From positions 1 through 59,323 of the forward strand of contig JBGSJO010000100.1 in the NCBI GenBank assembly GCA_041741895.1: a stretch of 59,323 bases of DNA, written 5' to 3'. The notes below the pieces were generated by a model, which saw nothing but the letters and a program-made list of their open reading frames with translations, was not told where the DNA came from and searched no databases. Made by a program: the position numbers and the translations under genes. Every line of letters starts with the position of its first letter. Position 1 is the first letter of the stretch. This document shows, one piece after another, positions 26,490 through 34,164 of this stretch. The stretch is from Allopontixanthobacter sp041741895 (GTDB lineage: Bacteria > Pseudomonadota > Alphaproteobacteria > Sphingomonadales > Sphingomonadaceae).

Positions 26490-27398
26490 TCAGCGGTCCC
26501 TTTCCACGATATAGCGCGCCAACGCCGACAGCAGCGCCGCGTCCTTGCCGTGACTCGCGAGATGTCCAACAGCCTGTTCAACCAGCGCATGGGCCTGGTC
26601 GCGTGCGCCATCCACCCCCATCAGGGTCACGAAAGTCTGTTTGCCCTGCTCGTCATCCTTGCGCAGCGCCTTGCCGGCCTTCGCCTCGTCACCTTCCTGG
26701 TCCAGCAGATCGTCGGCAATCTGAAACGCCAGTCCGATGTCGCGGGCATAGGCGCGCAAATGCATTCGGCCTTCGTTCGCGACCTTGCCCAGAACCGCAC
26801 CCATTTCCACCGACGCAGCCAGCAGTGCGCCGGTTTTCAGCTGTTGCAACCGGGTAATGGCGCGCAGATCATATTGCTCGTCATCGGCCGCCATATCCAT
26901 CATCTGGCCGCCCGCCATGCCGTTCATACCGCTCGCGCCGGCAAGGGTAGCAATCAGTTCGGACCGGGTGAAGGGATCGGTGCTCGTCGCGTGATCGGAC
27001 AGTATCTCGAACGCCAGCGCGTGCAGCGAATCGCCCGCCAACACCGCGGTCGCTTCATCGAATTGCTTGTGCAATGTTGGCTTGCCGTGGCGCAGATCGT
27101 CATTGTCCATGCAGGGCAGATCGTCGTGGATCAGCGAATAGACGTGGATCGCCTCGACCGCGCATCCGGCGCGGACGGCGGCATGACGGTCCACCCCGAA
27201 CAAATCAGCAGTGGCAGCAACCAACAGCGGGCGGACACGCTTGCCGCCGCCGATCGCGGCATAGCGCATAGCCTCTATCAGCCGCGCCCTTGTGTCTTGC
27301 GGCACCGGCAACAATGCATCGAAAGTTTCGTCAACATCGGTCTGTATCTGGCTTAATCCCTCGGCGAGAATGTCACCATCTGCCACCACCAGATCCAT
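26490..27398 (-). CDS. ispA: Polyprenyl (farnesyl) diphosphate synthase
   Basis: Condenses isopentenyl and dimethylallyl diphosphate to geranyl and farnesyl diphosphate. The 302 residues have both aspartate-rich motifs: DDLPCMDNDD, preceded by HVYSLIH, and DDLLD. GGKRVRPLL and the lysine-rich binding residues are also present. The start at 27398 (MDLVVADGD) is one base after the xseB stop; the long upstream open frame is antisense or overlapping noise in xseB. dxs, often the next gene in this cluster, is not here. Confidence 0.95.
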   Translation of the reverse strand: MDLVVADGDILAEGLSQIQTDVDETFDALLPVPQDTRARLIEAMRYAAIGGGKRVRPLLVAATADLFGVDRHAAVRAGCAVEAIHVYSLIHDDLPCMDNDDLRHGKPTLHKQFDEATAVLAGDSLHALAFEILSDHATSTDPFTRSELIATLAGASGMNGMAGGQMMDMAADDEQYDLRAITRLQQLKTGALLAASVEMGAVLGKVANEGRMHLRAYARDIGLAFQIADDLLDQEGDEAKAGKALRKDDEQGKQTFVTLMGVDGARDQAHALVEQAVGHLASHGKDAALLSALARYIVERDR

Positions 27399-27399
27399 C

Positions 27400-27651
27400 T
27401 CAATTGGCCGCATCGAACGGCTCGGTGCCGCCCGGCTTGCCGTCAGGCCCCGCAACAATCTTCTCGATCCGGGCCTGCGCCGCATCCAGCCGTGCCTGGC
27501 AATGCTGGCGCAAAGTCTCGCCCCGTTCATACAGGGTGATCGATTCGTCGAGCGGGACCTCCCCGCTCTCCAATCGCCGCACCACATCTTCCAGCGCGCT
27601 CAGCGCAGCTTCGAAGGTCATTTGCGAAATGTTGGGAGTATTGTCTGCCAT
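27400..27651 (-). CDS. xseB: Exodeoxyribonuclease VII small subunit
   Basis: Small subunit of ExoVII, a single-strand-specific nuclease. The 83 residues contain the family pattern FEAALSALEDVVRRLESGE and LDESITLYERGETLRQHC, a helical hairpin. It heads the xseB-ispA-coaD run on the minus strand; the large subunit xseA is not in the window. A divergent DUF2177 gene starts 74 bases away. Confidence 0.96.
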   Translation of the reverse strand: MADNTPNISQMTFEAALSALEDVVRRLESGEVPLDESITLYERGETLRQHCQARLDAAQARIEKIVAGPDGKPGGTEPFDAAN

Positions 27652-27725
27652 GGCGATGGAGCATTGACCGCGGCCCGTGGCGAGGTCAAGTTGCGTCAGC
27701 GTATTAGCGCACCGGGGAGCAAATT

Positions 27726-28121
27726 ATGAAGTGGATTATCGCCTATATCGCCGCCGCCGTATCGTTCGGTGTGCTGGACGCAATCTGGCTGCGCTGGGCA
27801 GGACCCAATTTCTACCGACCGAATCTGGGCGAGGTGCTGGCGGCGGATTTCCGCATCGCTCCTGCGCTGGTGTTCTACGTAGCCTATATTGCCGGGATAG
27901 TGTGGTTTGCGGTTCGGCCCGGCCTGACAGGCGGCCTAGGCGCTGCCGCACTCAACGGGGCGCTGCTGGGCGCGCTGTGTTATGCAACCTATGATCTGAC
28001 CAATCAGGCAACCATGAAAGTATGGCCAGTCCAGATTACCGTAGTCGACATAATCTGGGGCGCGTTAGCCACCTGCATTGCAGCCACCTTTGCCGCCTTT
28101 GTCGCGCAGAAGGTAGGCTAG
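27726..28121 (+). CDS. DUF2177 family membrane protein
   Basis: A 131-residue protein with four membrane helices. It begins MKWIIAYIAAAVSFGVLDA and contains LCYATYDLTNQATMKVWP and VDIIWGALATCIA, the pattern of DUF2177. No function is established. It is followed 4 bases later by another membrane protein, so they are likely co-transcribed. Confidence 0.88.
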   Translation: MKWIIAYIAAAVSFGVLDAIWLRWAGPNFYRPNLGEVLAADFRIAPALVFYVAYIAGIVWFAVRPGLTGGLGAAALNGALLGALCYATYDLTNQATMKVWPVQITVVDIIWGALATCIAATFAAFVAQKVG

Positions 28122-28125
28122 ATCG

Positions 28126-28782
28126 ATGTTCATCGGACATTGGGCACCGGCTTTCGCAGCGGCCGCCATTTCGCCAAAAGCGCCCAGGCTAGGCACTTTG
28201 TTTATTGCAGGCCAGCTGGTGGATTGGGGATTCTTTGCGCTTGCAACGGTAGGGGTGGAGAAAATGCGCTTGTCCCCCGGCATCACCGCAATGAATCCGA
28301 TGGATTTGTACCACATGCCCTATACCCACAGCCTGTTAGGAACGGCGATGTGGGCTGCCGTTTTCGCACTGATAGTCTTCGTCTGGCAGCGCAATCTGGC
28401 AGGAGGGATGATTGCGGGCCTGGTCGTGCTGTCGCACTGGTTCCTCGACCTGCTGGTCCACCGCCCGGACCTGACACTGGCGGGCAGTCCGCCTGCCATG
28501 GGCCTCGGCCTGTGGAATTATCCGCTGATCGAAATTCCGCTGGAGCTCGGCCTTACCATCGGGGCCTTTATTTGGTATGTCCGCCGGACACGCGGGCCGA
28601 CCCTGCCCCCGTTCATCCTGCTGGGCCTGCTGCTGATACTTCAGTTCGCCAGTTGGTTCGGCCCGCAACCGGAATCGGTTGGCCCCGTTGTGCTGTTTGG
28701 GGCAATGGCGATCTTTGGCGTGGTGACATTTTTTGCCTACTGGGTGGGGACAACCCGCCGTCACAAACATCGGCGGGGCTAG
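28126..28782 (+). CDS. Multi-pass membrane protein with conserved His/Asp (metal-dependent hydrolase-like)
   Basis: A 218-residue protein with about six membrane helices. His residues near the N-terminus (MFIGHWAPAFAAAA), MPYTHSLLG in the middle and LSHWFLDLLVHRPDL give a His/Asp set that resembles the YdjM-type membrane-bound metal-dependent hydrolases. No signal of a specific substrate. It is 4 bases after the DUF2177 gene and 32 bases before purL. The family call is tentative. Confidence 0.6.
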   Translation: MFIGHWAPAFAAAAISPKAPRLGTLFIAGQLVDWGFFALATVGVEKMRLSPGITAMNPMDLYHMPYTHSLLGTAMWAAVFALIVFVWQRNLAGGMIAGLVVLSHWFLDLLVHRPDLTLAGSPPAMGLGLWNYPLIEIPLELGLTIGAFIWYVRRTRGPTLPPFILLGLLLILQFASWFGPQPESVGPVVLFGAMAIFGVVTFFAYWVGTTRRHKHRRG

Positions 28783-28814
28783 CGGCGGGCGCTCGCCCTC
28801 GCTAAGGGCAGGCC

Positions 28815-31124
28815 ATGCCAGATACCACCGACAAGATCACGCCCGAGATCACCCCAGAGATAGTCGAGGCTCACGGACTCAATTTGGAAGAATATGACCG
28901 TGTACTGGCGGCGATGGGGCGCGAGCCCAATTTGCTGGAACTGGGCATATTTTCGGTCATGTGGTCCGAACATTGCAGCTATAAATCCTCCCGCTTCTAC
29001 CTGAAGAAGCTTCCGACCGAGGCACCATGGGTGATCTGCGGCCCGGGCGAGAACGCCGGCGTGATAGACATCGGCGAAGGCCCCAATGGAGTCGGGCAGG
29101 CCGCGATCTTCAAGATGGAAAGCCACAACCACCCGTCCTATATCGAACCTTATCAGGGCGCGGCTACGGGCGTTGGCGGCATCCTGCGCGATGTGTTCAC
29201 CATGGGCGCGCGGCCGATTGCCAACCTCAACGCACTGCGGTTCGGCCGGCCCGATCATCCCAAGATGCAGCATTTGGTCAAGGGCGTGGTCGCGGGTATC
29301 GGCGGATACGGCAATTGCGTCGGCGTGCCGACCGTGGGCGGGGAAACCAATTTCGATCCGGCCTATGACGGCAATATCCTGGTCAACGCGATGACCGTGG
29401 GCGTGGCGGACCAGGACAAGATTTTCTACAGCGCGGCCACCGGGGTGGGCAATCCGATCGTCTATGTCGGCAGCAAGACCGGCCGCGATGGCATCCACGG
29501 CGCGACCATGGCCAGCGCCGATTTCGACGACGATTCCGATGCCAAGCGCCCCACGGTGCAGGTCGGCGATCCCTTCACCGAAAAACTGCTGATCGAAGCC
29601 TGTCTGGAACTGATGGCGACCGATGCCATCGTGGCGATCCAGGATATGGGCGCGGCGGGCCTGACATCCTCCAGCGTGGAAATGGCCACGAACGGCAAGG
29701 TCGGCATCCGGCTGGACATGAACAAGGTGCCCTGCCGTGAAGAGGGGATGACGCCTTACGAGATGATGCTGTCGGAATCCCAGGAACGGATGCTGATGGT
29801 CCTCAAACCCGGCAAGGAGGCCATGGCCGAGGCGATCTTCCACAAGTGGGAACTCGATTTCGCGGTGATCGGCGAAGTCACCGAAGGCGGCCATATGGTC
29901 CTGGAATTCGATGGTCAGGTGGTGTGCGACATCCCGCTCGGCCCGCTCGCCGAAGACGCGCCGGAATATCAACGGCCCTACGCTTCGAAGGAAGAATATC
30001 AGGCGTGGGCGCAGGTAAAACCGCTCGGCGAAATTCCCGAAAGCACGGATATCGGCGCGGATCTGCTCAAGCTGATGGCCAGCCCCGCGCTCGCCAGCAG
30101 GCGTTGGATTGCGGAGCAATATGACAGCCAGGTTGGCGCCGATACGCTGCAGACCGGCGGCGATGCGGCGGTGGTGCGGGTTCACGGCACCAGGAAAGCG
30201 TTGGCGATGACCACCGATTGCACGCCGCGCTATTGCTACGCCGATCCGTATGAAGGCGGCAAACAGGCTGTGGCCGAGGCGTATCGCAACCTATGTGCCG
30301 TGGGCGCGCGCCCGCTGGCGATCACCAATTGCCTCAATTTCGCCAACCCCCAGCGCCCCGAGATCATGGCGCAATTCGTCGGCTGCCTCGAAGGCATGGG
30401 CGACGCCTGCCGCGCGCTCGATTTCCCGATCGTGAGCGGAAATGTCAGCCTGTATAACGAAAGCAAGGCGACCGGCGGCGGCTCGGCCATTCTTCCGACG
30501 CCAGCGATTGGCGGGGTCGGGATCATCGAGGATTATTCCGCGATGATGACGATGGGGTTCAAGAGCGAAGATCATGCCATCGTTGTTATCGGCGGCAACA
30601 ATTTGAAAGATTTGGACCAAAACGTTGGCCTGGGCGAATTCGGCTGTGCGATCGGCCAATCGCTCTGGCTTAGGGAAATTGCCGGAGAGAAATCCGGCAT
30701 GCCACCAGAGACCGATTTGATTAAAGAAAGAAGGGTCGGTGAATTCGTCCGCAAGCTCATTGCCGAAAACAGGGTGTCGGCAGTCCATGACGTGTCGGAT
30801 GGCGGCGTCGCTGTTGCGCTCGCAGAGATGGCTCTCGCTAGTCAAATCGGCGCGAACGTGCTCACAATGGGCCATCCTGTGAAGGATGCTTTTGCGGAAG
30901 ATCAGGGCCGCTACATCCTGACGTTTCCCTGGATTGATCGTGAAAGTTGGGCCGAATTTGAACAGGAAGCAAACGGTCTTGGCCTGAACGCTTCCTGGAT
31001 CGGTGGAACCGGCGGCAGCAGCATTTCTTGGACCGATGGTGAGGACACACCGGTAGGCGACGTCTCCCTCACCGATCTTCACACCGCCCACGAAAGCTTT
31101 TTCCGGGATTGGATGGAGGGCTGA
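28815..31124 (+). CDS. purL: Phosphoribosylformylglycinamidine synthase subunit PurL
   Basis: Synthetase subunit of the PurSQL complex that converts FGAR to FGAM with ATP and glutamine-derived ammonia in purine synthesis. The 769 residues are of the small PurL type, with SEHCSYKSSRFYLKKLP, ESHNHPSYIEPYQGAATGVGG, QDMGAAGLTSS and GNVSLYNE segments. It is a little longer than usual. Codon use changes from about 30590 to the end: AGG and AGA, CTT and GCT become frequent while they are rare earlier in the gene. It converges with coq4. Confidence 0.97.
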   Translation: MPDTTDKITPEITPEIVEAHGLNLEEYDRVLAAMGREPNLLELGIFSVMWSEHCSYKSSRFYLKKLPTEAPWVICGPGENAGVIDIGEGPNGVGQAAIFKMESHNHPSYIEPYQGAATGVGGILRDVFTMGARPIANLNALRFGRPDHPKMQHLVKGVVAGIGGYGNCVGVPTVGGETNFDPAYDGNILVNAMTVGVADQDKIFYSAATGVGNPIVYVGSKTGRDGIHGATMASADFDDDSDAKRPTVQVGDPFTEKLLIEACLELMATDAIVAIQDMGAAGLTSSSVEMATNGKVGIRLDMNKVPCREEGMTPYEMMLSESQERMLMVLKPGKEAMAEAIFHKWELDFAVIGEVTEGGHMVLEFDGQVVCDIPLGPLAEDAPEYQRPYASKEEYQAWAQVKPLGEIPESTDIGADLLKLMASPALASRRWIAEQYDSQVGADTLQTGGDAAVVRVHGTRKALAMTTDCTPRYCYADPYEGGKQAVAEAYRNLCAVGARPLAITNCLNFANPQRPEIMAQFVGCLEGMGDACRALDFPIVSGNVSLYNESKATGGGSAILPTPAIGGVGIIEDYSAMMTMGFKSEDHAIVVIGGNNLKDLDQNVGLGEFGCAIGQSLWLREIAGEKSGMPPETDLIKERRVGEFVRKLIAENRVSAVHDVSDGGVAVALAEMALASQIGANVLTMGHPVKDAFAEDQGRYILTFPWIDRESWAEFEQEANGLGLNASWIGGTGGSSISWTDGEDTPVGDVSLTDLHTAHESFFRDWMEG

Positions 31125-31198
31125 CAGACACTCCACTAAGCCCTTCTGGTGCGGCACCTCTCTGGTTATAACGCCCCCGCCACTTCACAATCGCACTT

Positions 31199-31274
31199 CA
31201 TCCTAGCGAAAGCTGGGATCGCTCAAAGCCGGGTGCGTGCGTGAGACATAGCGATCCCAGCTTTCGCTGGGATG
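31199..31274. repeat. Intergenic palindromic repeat, copy 2
   Basis: Two 25-base inverted arms, 31199-31223 and 31250-31274, differ at a single position; the core is AGCGAAAGCTGGGATCGCT. They flank a 26-base spacer between purL and coq4, whose 3' ends converge. It may act as a bidirectional terminator, but no T-run follows. Related arms occur at 4874 and 36575. Confidence 0.8.
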
Positions 31275-31297
31275 ACAATAGTCCGAAGTGACGGGCT

Positions 31298-32137
31298 TCA
31301 AGCAGCTTTGTTCTGGACCAGCAGGTTATAGGGATCGATCGACTCGCCCTGCCACACCCGGTGTGCGGCGGCGTAATGGACTGGTTGGCCGATGTTGAAA
31401 TCCCTGCGGGCCTGCTCCAGCGGCATCGCCAGCAGATCGCGAATCGGCATTTCGGCGACGCGCGGGCAGGCTTTGCCGAGCCGCTTGGCCTCGGTAATTG
31501 CCTTGAACACCGGGGCGCTGGTGCGGACCTGCTTCCTGATATTATACGCGCCCGCATAGGCAATAAACAGATGGGCGAAGCTGGGTTGCTGGCTGTAGGT
31601 GAACGCCAATACGCATTGTTCGCCCAGCGCGTCGCGGCCATAACCCGTCAGCACATGCAGCAGATCATGCGTGTCGCGCTGGCGGTTTGCATACCATTCG
31701 ACCAGATCGTCGAAACGCGAACGGTCACCGCGAAAACGATCATGTTCCGCGATCAGCCCGGCGGCGGACAGCCCTTCCCGCTCCATGAAATCGATATAGG
31801 CTTGGGCGACTGTGCCCTCTGGCAGTTTGCGCAGTGTTTCGTGGTCGTCGAGAATGTCGGCCAAATAGGGTTCCGAAGCACGAATTGCCTGCCCCATCTC
31901 GCTCAGGGTAAATTCGCGGGCGCGGGGAAGGAAATTGCTCGACGGGAAACATTCGAAGATATGGAATACCTCCTCGGTATTCTCCTTGTTCTTCATCAAC
32001 TCGTTCCAATGCCCAATTGCCTTCAGCGGCCGGGTGCGCAGGGGCACACGGCCAGGATGGAGAAAAATCGTCCCGTCCCGCGCGACATCATTCGGCTGCG
32101 CGGAAACGTCGGATGTCATGCTGGTCGTTGCGTTCAT
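31298..32137 (-). CDS. Coq4-family ubiquinone biosynthesis protein
   Basis: A 279-residue bacterial homologue of Coq4, a ubiquinone biosynthesis protein which in eukaryotes has been tied to oxidative decarboxylation of the ring C1. The family zinc motif HDxxH-x11-E is complete: His157, Asp158, His161 and Glu173 in HDLLHVLTGYGRDALGE. The rest, from FLPRAREFTLSEMG to the end, follows the Coq4 pattern. The first 50 residues are variable. The function in ubiquinone synthesis is inferred from the family. Confidence 0.88.
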   Translation of the reverse strand: MNATTSMTSDVSAQPNDVARDGTIFLHPGRVPLRTRPLKAIGHWNELMKNKENTEEVFHIFECFPSSNFLPRAREFTLSEMGQAIRASEPYLADILDDHETLRKLPEGTVAQAYIDFMEREGLSAAGLIAEHDRFRGDRSRFDDLVEWYANRQRDTHDLLHVLTGYGRDALGEQCVLAFTYSQQPSFAHLFIAYAGAYNIRKQVRTSAPVFKAITEAKRLGKACPRVAEMPIRDLLAMPLEQARRDFNIGQPVHYAAAHRVWQGESIDPYNLLVQNKAA

Positions 32138-32212
32138 TTCAGGCCCTTACTGACAGTGATGTCAATATAGCGGAAAGTGGTTAAAGTTTCCAGACCAAAC
32201 ACAACTTGCAAA

Positions 32213-33097
32213 TTATCCAGTGACCCACTCGCCTTGCGGAATGCCCAGTAGCGAGAGTATCGCCGTCAGATCCCCGCGATCGATCCAACCATTGGCCGCC
32301 GCCCGCGCCTTGGGTTTGGCGCGGTAGGCCATTCCGTAACTCGCCGCTTGCAGCATCGGAATGTCATTCGCCCCGTCACCGGTTGCCAGGCTGATGGCTG
32401 CATCACCCATATCGCCCATCTCGCCGCGCAGCACCGCTTCCTTAACCAAACTATCGACAATCGCGCCCTCAAGCCCGCCGGTCAGAGTGCCGCCCGCAAC
32501 GCCCAGCCGGTTGCCGACCACCCGCTCGAACCCCAGCATCTGCGCCACCGGATCGGCAAAATGGTGGAAACCACCTGTCACCAACACGGTGCGGCATCCC
32601 TTGGCTTTCAACGTAGAGACTAAAGTGCGCGCGCCCGGAACAGGGCTAATGCGTTCATCGAGACATTGCTGGATTGCATCTTCGCCCAGCCCGCCCAGCA
32701 GGGCGACACGTTCGTTGAGAGCGGAAACGAAATCCAGCTCGCCCCGCATCGCGCGCTCGGTAATGTCGGAAACGCGGTCCTTCAATCCAGCGAAATCGGC
32801 CAGTTCGTCGATACATTCCTGCCCGATCATGGTGGAATCCATGTCCGAAACGAACAGATGGGGCACCTGAATCTCGGCCTGCGACACCAGCAGGTCGGAC
32901 GGGGTGAAGTGTTCGTCCAGAATCAGACGCAGCGCCGCGGGATCGCCTTCCGGCAGGGAGATTTCCATCACATCGCCGCAGAAATCCAGCATCCTCGCCA
33001 CCGCCACGCGCATGTCCACAGCCGCCAAAGCGTCCACAGCGGCATCGAGCCGTGTTTCCAGCGCGGCAGGGTCTGCTATCAGGCGGGCGATGAGCAC
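32213..33097 (-). CDS. serB: Phosphoserine phosphatase
   Basis: Last step of serine synthesis. The 294-residue HAD enzyme has an N-terminal ACT-like region and the HAD motifs DMDSTMIGQE (nucleophile Asp), VTGGFHHFAD and GDGANDIPML. The start is taken as GTG 33097, with AGGAGA at 33110-33105 seven bases upstream, and the protein then begins (M)LIARLIADPAALE as in relatives. An ATG seven codons earlier at 33118 lacks such a site and would collide with the miaA start on the other strand. Confidence 0.95.
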   Translation of the reverse strand: MLIARLIADPAALETRLDAAVDALAAVDMRVAVARMLDFCGDVMEISLPEGDPAALRLILDEHFTPSDLLVSQAEIQVPHLFVSDMDSTMIGQECIDELADFAGLKDRVSDITERAMRGELDFVSALNERVALLGGLGEDAIQQCLDERISPVPGARTLVSTLKAKGCRTVLVTGGFHHFADPVAQMLGFERVVGNRLGVAGGTLTGGLEGAIVDSLVKEAVLRGEMGDMGDAAISLATGDGANDIPMLQAASYGMAYRAKPKARAAANGWIDRGDLTAILSLLGIPQGEWVTG

Positions 33098-33116
33098 CAG
33101 AGAATCTCCTAAAATC

Positions 33117-34061
33117 ATGGCCGCCGGGGTTTCCGCAAAACGACCGTCGGTGGCGCTAATTGCAGGACCAACCGCCAGCGGCAAGAGCGATCTGGCTGTG
33201 CGGCTGGCGCTGGCGCTGGACGAACAAGGACGCAAGGCGGCAGTAATCAATGCCGACAGCGCGCAGGTTTACCGCGATTTGCAAGTGCTCAGCGCCCGGC
33301 CACACGTAGCAGAAATGCGCGGCGTCGATCACCGGTTGTTCGGCACATGGGACGGCGGGCAGCCATGTTCTGCAGGCAATTGGGCGGAGGCGGCAAAGCG
33401 GGAAATCACCGCCTTGCATGGCAAAGGCGCGGTTCCCATACTGGTCGGCGGGACCGGCCTTTATCTGCGCACCCTGCTGGACGGGATTGCACCGATTCCG
33501 GCCATCGACCCGGCAATCCGCGCGCAGGTTCGCGCCCTGCCGCAACCCGAGGCGCGGCGCGCCCTGCTGGAGGAAGACCCCTTTGCGGCAGCGAAGTTAG
33601 CGCCGGCGGATAACAGCCGCACGGCCCGCGCGCTGGAAGTGGTCCGTTCCACCAGGAAGCCGCTCCACCACTGGCAGAAATTTCTTGATGGCGGGATCGG
33701 TGATTCGATCACCCTCCATCCGCTGATCCTGCTGCCCGATCGCCAGCTGCTGTTTGACCGGTGTGACCAGCGGTTCGAGTCAATGCTTGATCTTGGCGCG
33801 GTGCACGAGGTCAAAGCCCTGATGGCGCGCAATCTTGATCAGGCACTGCCGGTAATGCGCGCAATCGGCGTGCGGGAGATCGCTGCGTGGTTGGGTGGGG
33901 ATTGTACGCGGGATGAGATGATCGGGGCTGGAAAACTGGCCACCCGGCAATATTCCAAGCGGCAATATACCTGGTTCCGCAACCAGCCCCCGGATGATTG
34001 GCCTCGCACCGCGTTGCATAATGACCCAATAGATACTCTATTCGCAAGATTATTACGCTAA
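33117..34061 (+). CDS. miaA: tRNA dimethylallyltransferase
   Basis: Adds a dimethylallyl group to adenosine 37 of tRNAs that read codons beginning with U. The 314 residues have the P-loop AGPTASGKSDLA, the NADSAQVYRDLQVLSARP segment, and the catalytic GTGLYLRTLLDGIAP. ATG 33117 has no clear ribosome-binding site, so a later start cannot be excluded. It is divergent from serB with 19 bases between starts and is followed by ilvB. Confidence 0.95.
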   Translation: MAAGVSAKRPSVALIAGPTASGKSDLAVRLALALDEQGRKAAVINADSAQVYRDLQVLSARPHVAEMRGVDHRLFGTWDGGQPCSAGNWAEAAKREITALHGKGAVPILVGGTGLYLRTLLDGIAPIPAIDPAIRAQVRALPQPEARRALLEEDPFAAAKLAPADNSRTARALEVVRSTRKPLHHWQKFLDGGIGDSITLHPLILLPDRQLLFDRCDQRFESMLDLGAVHEVKALMARNLDQALPVMRAIGVREIAAWLGGDCTRDEMIGAGKLATRQYSKRQYTWFRNQPPDDWPRTALHNDPIDTLFARLLR

Positions 34062-34067
34062 TTAAGG

Positions 34068-34096
34068 TTGACACGATACTTTTATTTCCCTAGGTG
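34068..34096 (+). promoter_or_regulatory. Possible sigma-70 promoter of ilvB
   Basis: A perfect TTGACA lies at 34068-34073, and TAGGTG follows at 34091-34096 with a 17-base spacer, a poor -10. It lies directly after miaA and 70 bases before ilvB. A small hairpin (ACCCC and GGGGT around 34118-34134) lies between it and the gene. No leader peptide was found here. Confidence 0.35.
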
Positions 34097-34164
34097 CCCC
34101 CAATTGGTCCGGTCTATACCCCTTTTACCGGGGTGTTTCCGGGCCACATTTATTGGAGAAGATC

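Noticed and set aside
28779..30185. A 468-residue open frame opposite to purL
   Set aside because: Antisense shadow with His/Arg/Asp-rich low-complexity translation; purL is certain.
33095..33119. serB and miaA starting on the same CATG in opposite directions
   Set aside because: serB has a clear AGGAGA seven bases before a GTG at 33097, which fits the family N-terminus better than the ATG at 33118.
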